Shown here piece by piece: positions 21,872-32,093 of a DNA stretch of 64,000 nt; positions within the stretch are counted from its first letter, which is position 1; each line of letters begins with the position of its first letter. Source of the DNA: Pseudomonadota bacterium (lineage in GTDB: Bacteria; Pseudomonadota; Alphaproteobacteria; Rhizobiales; Rhizobiaceae); assembly GCA_023444445.1 (NCBI GenBank), contig JAEXMK010000150.1, forward strand, positions 22,547 to 86,546, in the 5' to 3' direction. A program made the translations under genes and the position numbers. The notes below the pieces were generated by a model, which saw nothing but the letters and a program-made list of their open reading frames with translations, was not told where the DNA came from and made no database searches.

Positions 21872-23253
21872 CATCCGATATTCAGAATAAGCCGGCGCGG
21901 TCCAGAAAACCGAAGCCGGCGCATGGAAGGGGCCGTGAAGACGGCCCTTCGTCTTTCGAGGACAAGCCGGGTCTTGCTGCGCGCGTTGCTGCCACCCGCA
22001 TTCTCGCGGCGGTTCTGGAAAAGAAGACCTCCATGGATGGGATGCTCGACAGCGAAAACGGCAATCCCGTTTATCGTGCTTTGTCGCTCGCAGACCGGGC
22101 GCTGGTGAGGGCCATCGTTAATAGCGCGCTTCGTCACCTTCCCCGCGTCGAGACGGCGTTGTCGATGTTATTGGATGGACCATTGCCGCAAGGCGCGCGA
22201 TCGTTGCATCACGTCCTTGTCGTTGGTGCTGCGCAGATGCTTTATCTTGATGTACCGGACCATTCCGCTGTCGATCTCGCCGTGGAGCAGGCGCATCGCG
22301 ATCCACGCAACCGGCGTTTCGTCAAGCTGGTCAATGCCGTGCTCCGAAGGCTCGGCCGTGAAAAAGCGGAGATCGAAAGGGCCATCGCTGACGTTCCGGT
22401 TTTGCCGGACTGGTTCTATGCACGGCTTGTTTCCGCCTATGGCGACGAGGTGGCCCAAAGGATTTCGGAGGCGCAGCTAACGCCGTCCTCCATTGATCTG
22501 ACGGTGAAGGCTGATCCTGCTCTCTGGGCGGAGAAACTGGGCGGTACGCTTATGCCGAATGGCAGTGTGCGTTTGGGCGAGTTCGAAGGTCAGATCCCCT
22601 CGCTTGACGGTTTCACTGAGGGGGCGTGGTGGGTGCAGGATCTCGCGGCCAGCATGCCGGTGAAGCTGCTGGGCGATATTTCCGGCAAGCGCGTCGCCGA
22701 TCTTTGTGCAGCTCCCGGCGGCAAGACCGCCCAGCTTGCACTGGCGGGCGCCAGGGTCACGGCGCTGGATCAGTCCGGTAACCGTCTTCGCCGCCTGCGG
22801 GAAAATCTCGACCGGCTTGGCCTCCATGCCGAAACGGTGGAGACCAATATGCTGAAATATCAGCCGGAACAGCTTTTCGACGCGGTACTGCTCGATGCAC
22901 CATGTTCGTCTACCGGAACTCTGCGCAAGCATCCCGATGTCTGCTGGACGAAGGATGAGAACGACATTGCCAAACTTGCAGCACTTCAGGGCCAGATGCT
23001 GCGACATGCGCTCACCCTTGTCGGGCCGGGTGGTCTTGTTGTCTTTTCGAATTGCTCGCTTGATCCTTCCGAAGGGGAAGAAATGATTGCCGAGATTCTG
23101 GCGGAAAATCCCAACGTGGAGCGCGTTGCCGTGCAAAGGGAAGACTGGCCCGGAATGGAAGCGGCCATCAGCGCCGCGGGTGATCTGCGCACGACGCCTG
23201 ATATGTTCGGTGGCGTCGATGGGTTCTTTAGCAGTGTCTTGCGGAAGAAATAG
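21862..23253 (+). CDS. rsmB: RsmB-type rRNA/tRNA cytosine-5 methyltransferase
   Basis: A 463-residue fusion of an N-terminal NusB-like RNA-binding domain (residues about 35-170) and a SAM-dependent methyltransferase. Motifs are [18 protein letters not shown] (SAM site), [17 protein letters not shown] with the PC dipeptide of motif IV, and [14 protein letters not shown] with the catalytic cysteine of motif VI. RsmB methylates C967 of 16S rRNA. The start is GTG 21862, overlapping the end of htpX; TTG two codons later is possible. The first 30 residues are basic and disordered. Confidence 0.9.
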   Translation: MVLTSDIQNKPARSRKPKPAHGRGREDGPSSFEDKPGLAARVAATRILAAVLEKKTSMDGMLDSENGNPVYRALSLADRALVRAIVNSALRHLPRVETALSMLLDGPLPQGARSLHHVLVVGAAQMLYLDVPDHSAVDLAVEQAHRDPRNRRFVKLVNAVLRRLGREKAEIERAIADVPVLPDWFYARLVSAYGDEVAQRISEAQLTPSSIDLTVKADPALWAEKLGGTLMPNGSVRLGEFEGQIPSLDGFTEGAWWVQDLAASMPVKLLGDISGKRVADLCAAPGGKTAQLALAGARVTALDQSGNRLRRLRENLDRLGLHAETVETNMLKYQPEQLFDAVLLDAPCSSTGTLRKHPDVCWTKDENDIAKLAALQGQMLRHALTLVGPGGLVVFSNCSLDPSEGEEMIAEILAENPNVERVAVQREDWPGMEAAISAAGDLRTTPDMFGGVDGFFSSVLRKK

Positions 23254-23354
23254 AAAAGAGCCAAGCTCTCGCGAATCATTAGACATTTATCGAAAACGTT
23301 CCGATCATCGCGGTTCACTGATAAAAACAAAACATGTGAAACGGGAAACACAGC

Positions 23355-25046
23355 TTGTTAGGGTCCTTCGCAGGCAGCATGAATGCCGCCGGTCTTCTTT
23401 CGCGGATGGCGTACCGTCATCTGTGTGTTGGCCTTACGCCGTTGCGTCTGCATCTATCGCGATTTGCCAACCGTGTGCCCGACGGTCTGGTGGCCGCTCC
23501 CACCGATCTGCGGGCAATCGATCCGTATTTTGCCGAGGAATTGTTGCGCGGGCGCATTGCGCTTGCCGGACGGGTCGTTGAAACCGGCGGTGCTTCGCCT
23601 TTCCAGGTCGATTATCCTTCAGCGGTTTTTGAAGAACGGCTACATGCATTCAGTTGGCTGCGGCACATTCGCTCCGATAAATCGAGCGAGGCTTGCAAGC
23701 GCGCCCGCCGCATCGTCGTTGAGTGGATGGTGTTGCATGGCAAACGCGTTACGGGCACCGCATGGTCACCTCAAATCGCGGCACAGAGACTGATCGCCTG
23801 GCTCTCGCATTCTCCCGTGGTTTTATACGAGGCTGATGCGGGCTTTTACCGGCGTTTTCTGAAAAACCTCGCTTTTCACGTGCGTTATCTCGAACGGATC
23901 GTCAAACATGCACCGGATGGTGAAGCGCGGCTGCGGATCAGGATAGCGCTTGCGATGGCCTCCATCGCCATGCCGACGCGGCTCTCGCGGATCAACCGGA
24001 ACGGAATGAAGCTGGCTCAGGAAATGGAACGCCAGATTCTCCCCGATGGCGGGCATGTTTCCCGCAATCCTCGGGTCATGCTGGATTTGCTGCTCGATCT
24101 CCTCCCGTTGCGGCAAAGCTACATCAACCTCGGCCATGACCTGCCATCCGGACTGGTACCGGCGATAGACCGGATGTTTCCAGCGATCCGGTTTTTCCGG
24201 CATCAGGGCGGCGATCTTGCACTGTTCAACGGCGCCACCGCGACGCTTGCCAACGAGCTTGTTTCTGTGCTGCGTTATGATGAAACCGCCGGTCGGCCGT
24301 CCAAAGTCCTGCCGGATGTGAATTACCACCGGCTTGCGACAGATGAGACTGTCATCATCGTGGATACCGGTTATCCCGGCTCGGCGGAACTGTCGCGCAG
24401 CGCCCATTCGGGCTGCCTCTCTTTCGAAATGTCCTGCGGCAAGAACCGGTTCATCGTCAACTCCGGGTTCCCACGCAATGCTGCGCCGGAATATCAGCGC
24501 GCCAGCCGTTCCACGGCGGCCCATTCCACCGTTACGCTCGCCGATACCTCGTCCTGCAGATTGTCACGCTCAACACTGCTGGGCCCGATCATGGTTTCGG
24601 GCGTCAGCCAGGTCGATAGCCGACGCGGATCGGATGCAAACGGCAATGACGTCCTTTGGGCGTCCCATGACGGCTACTTGCAGAATTTCGGCTGTTACCA
24701 CGAGCGGGAAATAGAGTTGAATGCGGCGGGCACCAAGATAAAGGGCCGCGACCTGCTTCGCTCCGAAGAGGCGGCGCAGAAGGGGCAATTGCAGTCAGTG
24801 TCGGCGGTTTCCCGTTTCCATATTCACCCCCATATCCAGCTTCACCAGCGGGATGAGGAGTCGGTTTATCTGAAGGCGGCGGATGGCACCACCTGGCTGT
24901 TCTCGGCGCCGGGACTGGAGCTCTTCGTGACCGAGGATGTCTTTATGGCCGACGCATCCGGCATGCGTCCGTCGCAGCAGATCGAATTGCCCTTCAATCT
25001 TGCCAATACGCGGGAAATCCGCTGGCTCATCGAACGCATGGGCTGA
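23355..25046 (+). CDS. Heparinase II/III-family protein
   Basis: A 563-residue protein with an N-terminal all-alpha toroid (about residues 40-300) and a C-terminal beta-sandwich heparinase II/III-like domain (about residues 310-540, with FEMSCGKNRFIVNSGFPRN and TAAHSTVTLADTSSC). The histidine in AAHSTVTL is the conserved one of this family. These proteins are polysaccharide lyases, but the substrate is not clear; this version has no evident signal peptide. The start is uncertain: TTG 23355 has a poor ribosome binding site, and ATG 23379 (MNAAGLLSRMAY) is a good alternative. It is placed between rsmB and purH, unrelated in function. Confidence 0.8.
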   Translation: MLGSFAGSMNAAGLLSRMAYRHLCVGLTPLRLHLSRFANRVPDGLVAAPTDLRAIDPYFAEELLRGRIALAGRVVETGGASPFQVDYPSAVFEERLHAFSWLRHIRSDKSSEACKRARRIVVEWMVLHGKRVTGTAWSPQIAAQRLIAWLSHSPVVLYEADAGFYRRFLKNLAFHVRYLERIVKHAPDGEARLRIRIALAMASIAMPTRLSRINRNGMKLAQEMERQILPDGGHVSRNPRVMLDLLLDLLPLRQSYINLGHDLPSGLVPAIDRMFPAIRFFRHQGGDLALFNGATATLANELVSVLRYDETAGRPSKVLPDVNYHRLATDETVIIVDTGYPGSAELSRSAHSGCLSFEMSCGKNRFIVNSGFPRNAAPEYQRASRSTAAHSTVTLADTSSCRLSRSTLLGPIMVSGVSQVDSRRGSDANGNDVLWASHDGYLQNFGCYHEREIELNAAGTKIKGRDLLRSEEAAQKGQLQSVSAVSRFHIHPHIQLHQRDEESVYLKAADGTTWLFSAPGLELFVTEDVFMADASGMRPSQQIELPFNLANTREIRWLIERMG

Positions 25047-25198
25047 CGGCTTTCGGGCCGCGCAAGGCAAAAACCGCCATAGTTTTTGTCGTTCGGCATC
25101 CTCGCTGTTTATTAATGCGGTAAGCTGTGTTAACGCGGCGACAATTGCTGGATCATTCCCCTTCCAGCCTGTCCTCCCTGTTAAACGGAGTATGCCTG

Positions 25199-26815
25199 AT
25201 GGCCGTCGTGTCCAAGAAAATTCCCGCCCCCGATAAGGTCAAGATTCGCACGGCGCTTCTTTCCGTGTCCGACAAGACTGATATTATCGAGCTGGCGACG
25301 GTGCTCTCCAAGCTCGGCGTCAAGCTTCTGTCGACCGGCGGGACGGCGAAAGCCATTGCAGAAGCGGGCCTGGCGGTCACGGATGTCTCCGACGTCACCA
25401 ATTTTCCGGAGATCATGGACGGCCGCGTCAAGACCCTGCATCCCAATGTGCACGGCGGGCTTCTGGCTATCAGGGATGATGCGGACCATGTGGAGGCGAT
25501 GAAGGCCCACGGCATTGAGGCGATCGATCTTTCCGTGATCAATCTTTATCCTTTCGAGGAAGTACGCGCCAAGGGTGGGGATTATCCGACGACGGTCGAA
25601 AACATCGATATTGGCGGTCCGGCAATGATCCGTGCCTCCGCCAAAAACCATGCCTATGTCACTGTCGTTACCGATCCTTCCGATTACCCCGCACTGGTCG
25701 AAGCCCTGCAGGCCGATGACGGACAGACCTCCTATGCGCTGCGCCAGCGTTTCGCCGCCAAGGCCTATGCCCGCACCGCTGCTTACGATGCCGTGATTTC
25801 CAACTGGTTTGCCGAAGCACTGGCAATTGAGACGCCTGATTACCGCGCCATCGGCGGGATGCTGAAGGAAAAGATGCGTTACGGTGAAAACCCTCATCAG
25901 AGCGCCGGTTTCTACCTGACCGGCGAAAAGCGCCCCGGCGTTGCAACCGCGACGCTTCTTCAGGGCAAGCAGCTCTCCTACAATAACATCAATGATACGG
26001 ATGCGGCTTACGAGCTGGTGGCAGAATTCCTGCCGGAAAATGCGCCGGCCGTTGCCATCATCAAACATGCCAATCCCTGTGGCGTTGCGACAGGTCCGAC
26101 CCTTGCCGAAGCCTATCGGCGTGCTTTGGCGTGTGATTCCGTTTCCGCTTTTGGTGGCGTCATTGCCCTGAACCGCACGCTCGATGCGGAAACGGCCGAA
26201 GAGATCGTCAAGCTCTTCACCGAAGTCATTATCGCGCCCGACGTAACCGAAGAAGCCAATTCAATCATCGCCCGCAAGCCCAACCTGCGCCTTCTGGCAG
26301 CGGGTGGCCTGCCTGACCCGCGCGCGGCTGGCCTCACCGCGAAGACCGTTTCCGGCGGTCTGTTGGTACAGAGCCGTGATAATGGCATGGTCGAAGATCT
26401 CGAACTCAAGGTCGTCACCAAGCGTGCGCCGACGGCGCAGGAACTTGAAGATATGAAGTTCGCCTTCAAGATCGCCAAGCATGTGAAATCCAATGCTGTG
26501 ATCTATGCCAAGGATGGCCAGACGGCGGGTATCGGCGCTGGCCAGATGAGCCGCGTGGACTCTGCTCGCATCGCCGCCCAGAAGGCGGAAGATGCTGCCA
26601 AGGCACTTGGGCTGGCTGAACCGCTGACGCGTGGTTCTGCTGTCGCTTCCGAAGCGTTTTATCCCTTTGCCGATGGCTTGCTTGCTGCAATCGCTGCCGG
26701 CGCTACGGCGGTTATCCAGCCGGGTGGCTCCATGCGCGATCAGGACGTGATCGATGCCGCAAACGAACATAATGTGGCGATGGTCTTTACCGGCATGCGC
26801 CACTTCCGCCACTAA
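25199..26815 (+). CDS. purH: Bifunctional AICAR transformylase/IMP cyclohydrolase
   Basis: A 538-residue enzyme for the last two steps of IMP synthesis. The N-terminal cyclohydrolase part shows [13 protein letters not shown] and the [10 protein letters not shown] segment; the transformylase part shows [13 protein letters not shown] [14 protein letters not shown] near residue 225, the KHANPCGVA motif near residue 280 and SDAFFPF-like [10 protein letters not shown]. The start ATG 25199 follows GGAG by eight bases; an upstream ATG in frame is not needed. About 150 bp lie before it with no clear riboswitch. Confidence 0.97.
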   Translation: MAVVSKKIPAPDKVKIRTALLSVSDKTDIIELATVLSKLGVKLLSTGGTAKAIAEAGLAVTDVSDVTNFPEIMDGRVKTLHPNVHGGLLAIRDDADHVEAMKAHGIEAIDLSVINLYPFEEVRAKGGDYPTTVENIDIGGPAMIRASAKNHAYVTVVTDPSDYPALVEALQADDGQTSYALRQRFAAKAYARTAAYDAVISNWFAEALAIETPDYRAIGGMLKEKMRYGENPHQSAGFYLTGEKRPGVATATLLQGKQLSYNNINDTDAAYELVAEFLPENAPAVAIIKHANPCGVATGPTLAEAYRRALACDSVSAFGGVIALNRTLDAETAEEIVKLFTEVIIAPDVTEEANSIIARKPNLRLLAAGGLPDPRAAGLTAKTVSGGLLVQSRDNGMVEDLELKVVTKRAPTAQELEDMKFAFKIAKHVKSNAVIYAKDGQTAGIGAGQMSRVDSARIAAQKAEDAAKALGLAEPLTRGSAVASEAFYPFADGLLAAIAAGATAVIQPGGSMRDQDVIDAANEHNVAMVFTGMRHFRH

Positions 26816-26837
26816 GCGCGAAAAATAAAGGCACAAC

Positions 26838-26869
26838 AAAGGGCCCGGAAAGCGATTTCCGGGCCCTTT
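26838..26869 (+). terminator. Intrinsic terminator after purH
   Basis: A perfect 14-bp inverted repeat (AAAGGGCCCGGAAA at 26838-26851 and complement at 26856-26869) with a GCGA tetraloop, followed by GTTT. Its last base is the first base of a parS-like sequence. Confidence 0.9.
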
Positions 26870-26884
26870 GTTTCACGTGGGACA
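26869..26884 (+). other. Degenerate parS-like sequence after purH
   Basis: TGTTTCACGTGGGACA, 14 of 16 matches to parS, with both mismatches next to the CACGTG core. It is intergenic between convergent purH and the UxaA-like gene. Binding is less certain than at the better matches. Confidence 0.5.
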
Positions 26885-26900
26885 GTCTGTCACCACCAGT

Positions 26901-28475
26901 TCAGGTCACCGCACCGACGTGCCACGGCACAAATTCGTTGTCACCATAGTCATAAATTTCGCTGACCGTCTTGTCGCCGGACGCGACCGCCAGGATATGC
27001 TCGAAAATTCGTTTGCCGGATTCTTCGATGGTTTCCGCTCCCGTGACGATCTCGCCGCAATTGATATCCATGTCTTCCTTCATGTGTTCATACATTTCGG
27101 AATTGGTGGCGATCTTGATGCACGGGGCTGGCTTGAAACCTGAAACCGAGCCGCGGCCGGTGGTGAAACAGATGACGTTGCAGCCGCCGGCGACCTGGCC
27201 GGTGACGGCAACGGGATCGTAGCCGGGCGTATCCATGAAAACGAAACCCTGCTCCGTCACCGTTTCGGCAAATTCATAAACGGCCTTCAGTGGCATCGAG
27301 CCACCTTTCGCAACTGCGCCGAGCGATTTTTCCAGAATGGTCGTCAGGCCGCCGAGCTTGTTGCCATGGGAAGGATTGTTGTTGAGTTCGTCGCCATTGC
27401 GGGCGGTATAGTCCCGCCACCAGTCGATGCGTTGCAGCAGCTTTTCGGCGACCGCAGGTGTGACGGCGCGTTTGGTCAGCAGGTGCTCGGCACCGTAGAT
27501 TTCAGGCGTTTCGGAGAGCACGGTCGTGCCGCCATTGCGCACGATAAGGTCAGAGGCATAACCCAGAGCCGGATTGGCGGATATGCCGGAATATCCGTCC
27601 GAGCCGCCGCATTCCAGTGCGACTTTCAGCTTGGAAAGCGGCTGTTCGGTGCGGCGGGCGGCGTTGACCATCGGCAGCATCGCCTTGATTTCGGCAATTG
27701 CCGCATCGATCGTCTTGCGGGTGCCGCCGTGCTGCTGGATGGTCATGGTACGCAGCCGCTCGCCCTCTTCCATCTTGTAATGTTCGAGGATGGGCGCGAT
27801 CTGGTTGGTCTCGCAGCCCAAGCCGATCAACAGAATGCCGCCGAAATTCGGATGGCGGGCGTACCCTTGAATGGTGCGGATGAGAAGGCGGTAACCTTCC
27901 GACTTGGTGTTCAGCGCACAGCCGCCGCCATGGGTGAGTGCTACAACGCCATCGACATTGCCGAAGCCGTCAAGGCCGCCCTCTTTGTTGAAATAATCGG
28001 CGATGTAGCGCGACACGGTGGCGGAACAGTTCACGGATGCGATGACGCCGATGTAGTTGCGCGTTCCGGCGCCGCCGAGACCACGGTCGTAACCCATGAA
28101 GGTTCGACGCTCGGCTTCGGGCAACATGCCTTGTTCTTCGATATCGACACTGAACTGGTGCGCGTGTTCGGAAGGCACCATGGCGAGATTGTGCAGGTGT
28201 ACGTGTCGGCCAGGCTCGATGTCCTGCGTGGCGATGCCGATGACCTGGCCGTATTTCAGCACTTCTTCGCCTGATTTGATCAGCTTGAGGGCCACCTTGT
28301 GTCCGCGCCCGATCAGCTCGAGCGCCGCCAGATCGCCCCTGCCCGTCGCACCGCCGGCGGGGATAGACCGACGCGCCACCGCGACGTTGTCGTTGGCGTT
28401 CAGCAAAATGGTTGCCTCGGAATTCTCACTCACGGGTTTTCCTCCTCCCGATAGATTGTCTGCTATGTTCGTCAT
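26901..28475 (-). CDS. uxaA: UxaA-family dehydratase, probable altronate dehydratase
   Basis: A 524-residue UxaA-family protein: an N-terminal SAF domain (residues about 20-105) and the large catalytic part with YDRGLGGAGTRNYIGV, THGGGCALNT, ALECGGSDGYSGISANPALG and CFTTGRGS. The cysteines in GLGCE, ECGGS and GGGC fit the iron-dependent family. UxaA dehydrates D-altronate to 2-keto-3-deoxy-gluconate. Relatives act on galactarate or other acids, so the substrate is inferred from the neighbours: an L-galactonate-dehydrogenase-like gene and a UxaB-like gene in the facing operon. It directly follows the GntR regulator gene on the same strand (stop and start adjacent, TAAATG). Confidence 0.82.
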   Translation of the reverse strand: MTNIADNLSGGGKPVSENSEATILLNANDNVAVARRSIPAGGATGRGDLAALELIGRGHKVALKLIKSGEEVLKYGQVIGIATQDIEPGRHVHLHNLAMVPSEHAHQFSVDIEEQGMLPEAERRTFMGYDRGLGGAGTRNYIGVIASVNCSATVSRYIADYFNKEGGLDGFGNVDGVVALTHGGGCALNTKSEGYRLLIRTIQGYARHPNFGGILLIGLGCETNQIAPILEHYKMEEGERLRTMTIQQHGGTRKTIDAAIAEIKAMLPMVNAARRTEQPLSKLKVALECGGSDGYSGISANPALGYASDLIVRNGGTTVLSETPEIYGAEHLLTKRAVTPAVAEKLLQRIDWWRDYTARNGDELNNNPSHGNKLGGLTTILEKSLGAVAKGGSMPLKAVYEFAETVTEQGFVFMDTPGYDPVAVTGQVAGGCNVICFTTGRGSVSGFKPAPCIKIATNSEMYEHMKEDMDINCGEIVTGAETIEESGKRIFEHILAVASGDKTVSEIYDYGDNEFVPWHVGAVT

Positions 28476-29168
28476 TTAGCTCTCTACCCAGCGGCGTTTC
28501 GAGCCTTCCAGATGGGTATGCATGGCGGCCTGCGCCAGCAGCGGCTCCCTGAGTTCCAGAGCAGCCAGAATGGCCTCGTGCTCCTGCAAAGCGCGGGTCC
28601 AGGTGTCACGATCCTCAAATTTGACACGAAGCTGGGCTGAAATGGGGCTGTGACGCTCATCAAAGAGGTTTGCCACCAGTCTTGCCAAAACGCTGTTGCC
28701 GGATTGTTCGGCAATGGTGACGTGGAACAGGCGATCCTGATCGAGGGGTTTGCGGCCGGCCTCGATTTCCCTTTGCATGGTGTTAAGGATCTGGCGGAGG
28801 GTTGCGATAGTCTCATCGGTCATCCGGCTTGTCGCCAACACGATGGTCGCCCCCTCCAGCGCGGCGCGCGCCTGCATCAGTTCGGAGGGGCTGTCACCCA
28901 GCGACTTGGTGTGATGGGTCGTCTGAAGTGCTTCGGTCGACACATAAACGCCGGAACCCATACGAATTTCAACGGTGTTATCGATTTCAAGCGCAATCAG
29001 CGCCTCACGCAACGAGGGTCTCGACACGCCTAGTTTCTGCGCCAGTTCCCGTTCGGCGGGAAGTCGCGTTCCGGGCAGGAATTCACCCATGTCGATGAGT
29101 TCGCGTATCTGATCCGCGATCTGCTGATAAAGCCGACGCGGTTCCGCAATTTTGGCCTGACCACTCAT
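28476..29168 (-). CDS. GntR/FadR-family transcriptional regulator
   Basis: A 230-residue regulator with an N-terminal winged HTH (residues about 10-78: IADQIRELIDMGEFLPGTRLP, then SRPSLREALIAL, quoted as short pieces) and a C-terminal all-helical FCD ligand domain (about 90-215, with LFHVTIAEQSGN and RTWTRALQEH-like DTWTRALQEHEAIL). FadR-type regulators of this sort respond to sugar acids such as uronates. It is divergent from the ABC transporter operon and heads a two-gene unit with the UxaA-like gene, so it probably controls both sides. The effector is not predictable from sequence. Confidence 0.88.
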   Translation of the reverse strand: MSGQAKIAEPRRLYQQIADQIRELIDMGEFLPGTRLPAERELAQKLGVSRPSLREALIALEIDNTVEIRMGSGVYVSTEALQTTHHTKSLGDSPSELMQARAALEGATIVLATSRMTDETIATLRQILNTMQREIEAGRKPLDQDRLFHVTIAEQSGNSVLARLVANLFDERHSPISAQLRVKFEDRDTWTRALQEHEAILAALELREPLLAQAAMHTHLEGSKRRWVES

Positions 29169-29421
29169 GTGTTTTTTGCTGATGCCTTTGTGATGCTTAC
29201 ATTTGGCCTTACCGTAACGCCAAGCGTATCAATTCGCAAGGATTTACTTAAATTATTGAAATATATTTATTATTTTAAAGATCCGTGAAGTGGTCATCTA
29301 TCCGTTAAAATCTGTCTTTTCAATTTTCGACCTAATTGGCTTGACCATCATAAAAAACCGGCCTAACCATTTGTCCTGTTCACAACCCCGGTGGAGCGGG
29401 GAACAGGGTGGAGGTTTCCAG
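29169..29421. promoter_or_regulatory. Divergent control region of the sugar-acid locus
   Basis: The 253 bp between the regulator gene and the transporter operon must hold both promoters. The left half around 29240-29282 is very AT-rich. TGGTCA at 29291-29296 and its reverse complement TGACCA at 29342-29347 are candidate FadR-family half sites, but 45 bp apart, so this is weak. The ribosome binding site GGAGG for the ATPase gene is at 29410-29414. Confidence 0.45.
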
Positions 29422-30987
29422 ATGTCGCAGGGCGCATCGACAATTCGAGGCGACTTTTCGCCTGAGGAGATGGCGCGTGCGGAGCGTTCTGTACTTCTTC
29501 GTCTCGAAAATATCAGCAAGGAATTTCCCGGCGTAAAGGCGCTGTCGAACGTGCATTTCGATCTGCGCGGCGGTGAAGTGCATGCCGTCTGCGGCGAGAA
29601 TGGCGCGGGAAAATCGACACTGATGAAAATCATCAGCGGCGTCTACCAGCCGAGCGAAGGGACGATCCTGCACAAGGGCGCGAAGGTGCAATATGCATCG
29701 CCGCTGGAGTCCGAAGCTGCCGGTATCGCGATCATCCATCAGGAACTCAACCTGGTACCGCATCTTTCCGTTGCCGAGAATATCTATCTTGCGCGTGAGC
29801 CGCGCCGTCGTTTCCTCGTGGACCGCAAGAAACTGCGGCTTGATGCCAAACGCTGTCTCGACAGGCTGGGTATCGATATCAACCCAGACCAGATGGTTCG
29901 CGGTCTTTCCGTCGCCCAATGTCAGATGGTGGAAATCGCCAAGGCGCTTTCTCTTGACGCGGAAGTGCTCATCATGGATGAGCCGACCTCTTCGCTGACG
30001 GAACAGGAAACCCGGCTTCTGTTCAAAGTCATCCGTGATCTCAAGGCTTCCGGGGTCGGCATTGTCTATATTTCCCATCGCCTCGATGAAATGGCCGAGA
30101 TCGTCGATCGTGTGACGGTGCTGCGCGACGGACGTTATATTTCGACCGACGACTTCGCCTCCATCACCGTTGATGACATTGTAACGCGTATGGTGGGGCG
30201 TTCGCTGGAAGAGAAGTTCCCCGAGCGCACGTCGCGCCCGACGGACGATATTCTGTTTTCTGTCGAAGGGCTGACCCGTCATGGCGTGTTCAGCGACGTC
30301 AGTTTTTCGCTACGGCGCGGCGAAATCCTCGGTTTTGCCGGACTTATGGGTGCGGGACGAACGGAAGTCGCGCGGGCAATCTTCGGGGCTGATCCACTCG
30401 ATGCGGGCAAGATCGTTTTCAACGGGCGGGAACTTTCGATCGGCTCGCCGCAGGATGCCATCGAGGAAGGCATTGCCTATCTCTCGGAAGATCGCAAAAG
30501 CGATGGCCTCGCCATCAAGATGTCGGTGGCGGCCAATACGACGCTCGCCAATCTCGGTGAAGTTTCCAACCGTTTAGGACTGATCGACTTCAAGAAGCAT
30601 GACGATGTGGCGAAGCGTTACGTCGACCTCTTGAATATCCGCACCCCTTCAATCGATCAGACGGTGCGTCTGCTTTCGGGTGGTAACCAGCAGAAGATCA
30701 TCATCGGCAAATGGCTGTTCCGGCAGTCGCGCATACTGTTCTTCGATGAGCCGACGCGCGGAATCGATGTGGGCGCAAAGTTCGCGATCTACAAGATCAT
30801 GGACGAACTGGCCGCCCAGGGCATCGGTGTCATTCTCATCAGCTCGGAACTGCCGGAAATTCTGGGACTGACAGATCGCATCGCGGTGTTCCATCAGGGC
30901 CGTATCACGGGCGTGCTTGAGACCGCCAAGACCAATCAAGAAGAAATCATGCGGTATGCGTCCGGTTACGGCCGGGCCGCGCAGTGA
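29422..30987 (+). CDS. Sugar ABC transporter ATP-binding protein (RbsA type)
   Basis: A 521-residue protein with two tandem ABC domains. The first has Walker A GENGAGKST near residue 60 and Walker B LIMDEPTSSLTEQE; the second has a degenerate Walker A (GLMGAGRTE), signature LLSGGNQQK and Walker B FFDEPTRGIDVG. This layout is typical for ribose/galactose-type (CUT2) importers. The ATG at 29422 follows GGAGG; an upstream frame is open but has no such signal. First gene of the rightward operon that continues through the fuconate-dehydratase-like gene. Confidence 0.92.
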   Translation: MSQGASTIRGDFSPEEMARAERSVLLRLENISKEFPGVKALSNVHFDLRGGEVHAVCGENGAGKSTLMKIISGVYQPSEGTILHKGAKVQYASPLESEAAGIAIIHQELNLVPHLSVAENIYLAREPRRRFLVDRKKLRLDAKRCLDRLGIDINPDQMVRGLSVAQCQMVEIAKALSLDAEVLIMDEPTSSLTEQETRLLFKVIRDLKASGVGIVYISHRLDEMAEIVDRVTVLRDGRYISTDDFASITVDDIVTRMVGRSLEEKFPERTSRPTDDILFSVEGLTRHGVFSDVSFSLRRGEILGFAGLMGAGRTEVARAIFGADPLDAGKIVFNGRELSIGSPQDAIEEGIAYLSEDRKSDGLAIKMSVAANTTLANLGEVSNRLGLIDFKKHDDVAKRYVDLLNIRTPSIDQTVRLLSGGNQQKIIIGKWLFRQSRILFFDEPTRGIDVGAKFAIYKIMDELAAQGIGVILISSELPEILGLTDRIAVFHQGRITGVLETAKTNQEEIMRYASGYGRAAQ

Positions 30988-30995
30988 GGAACGAC

Positions 30996-32018
30996 ATGGC
31001 CAATATTGCAGAACCCAAGAAGAGCTTCGCAGTCAGCGACCGCCAGAAAGACATTATCCAGAAGTTCGCCGCGCTCGGCAGCCTGTTTGCGCTCGTCGCG
31101 GTCTTTTCCGCAACCAGCAACGCCTTCTTCACCGTCAATAATGGCATGACCATCGCGCTGCAGGTGACGTCTATTGCGCTGCTCGGCATTGGTGCCACCT
31201 GCGTCATCATCACCGGGGGCATTGATCTTTCCGTCGGTTCGGTGCTCGCTCTTGCCGGCGTCGTTGCTGCGCTGGCGGTGAAGGAACTCGGCATGCCGGT
31301 GCCGATCGGCATGTTGCTCGGCATTCTGACAGGGTCGGTTTGTGGTTTCATCAACGGACTTCTGGTGACCCGCTTCAAGCTTCCGCCCTTCATCGCCACG
31401 CTCGGCATGATGCTGATCGCCCGCGGTGTGGCCCTGCAGATCACCGGTGCGCGTGCCGTTTCCGGCCTTGGCGAGTCCTTCGGCGAACTCGGCAACGGTG
31501 CCCTCTTCCGCATCGTCAATATCGGTGACGACGGTTTTCCGAATGTCGTGTTTCCCGGCATTCCCTATCCGGTCATCCTGATGGTGGTGATTGCGCTTGC
31601 GGTTTCCTTCATGCTCAACCGCTCGATTCTCGGACGTCACATTTATGCCGTGGGCTCCAATGCGGACGCGGCGCGCCTTTCCGGCGTCAATGTCGCCCGC
31701 GTTACCAACTTCACCTACATTCTGTCGGGCACGCTTGCCGGTCTGACGGGCTGCGTGCTGATGTCGCGCCTCGTCACCGCCCAGCCGAATGAGGGTGTGA
31801 TGTATGAACTGGACGCCATTGCCAGCGCCGTTATCGGCGGCACATCGCTGATCGGCGGCGTGGGAACGATTTCCGGTACGGCCATCGGTGCCTTCGTCAT
31901 CGGCATCCTGCGTAACGGTCTCAATATGAACGGTGTTTCCGCCTTCACACAACAGATCATCATCGGCCTTGTCATTCTGGTAACCGTCTGGATCGACCAG
32001 CTGCGCAACCGCCGCTGA
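30996..32018 (+). CDS. Sugar ABC transporter permease (RbsC type)
   Basis: A 340-residue inner-membrane permease with about nine to ten hydrophobic segments. The family signature GGIDLSVGSVLALAGV near residue 73 and the GSNADAARLSGVNV loop near residue 225 place it in the CUT2 (ribose-type) permeases. GAGGAACGAC precedes the ATG. It follows the ATPase gene by 8 bp and precedes the binding protein gene, giving a complete importer. Confidence 0.93.
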   Translation: MANIAEPKKSFAVSDRQKDIIQKFAALGSLFALVAVFSATSNAFFTVNNGMTIALQVTSIALLGIGATCVIITGGIDLSVGSVLALAGVVAALAVKELGMPVPIGMLLGILTGSVCGFINGLLVTRFKLPPFIATLGMMLIARGVALQITGARAVSGLGESFGELGNGALFRIVNIGDDGFPNVVFPGIPYPVILMVVIALAVSFMLNRSILGRHIYAVGSNADAARLSGVNVARVTNFTYILSGTLAGLTGCVLMSRLVTAQPNEGVMYELDAIASAVIGGTSLIGGVGTISGTAIGAFVIGILRNGLNMNGVSAFTQQIIIGLVILVTVWIDQLRNRR

Positions 32019-32093
32019 TCAAAGGGCTGCGGACCCTTTCCGCAAAAAAGATCGGCAGGGGAGGCCCGGATGCCGACACCACGGAGGAAGAAA

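Noticed and set aside
23877..23882. CACGTG core considered as parS
   Set aside because: Only the left flank partly matches; the right flank CGTTA is wrong.
25047..25198. Possible purine riboswitch before purH
   Set aside because: No conserved purine or PRPP aptamer sequence could be recognised in the 152 bp.
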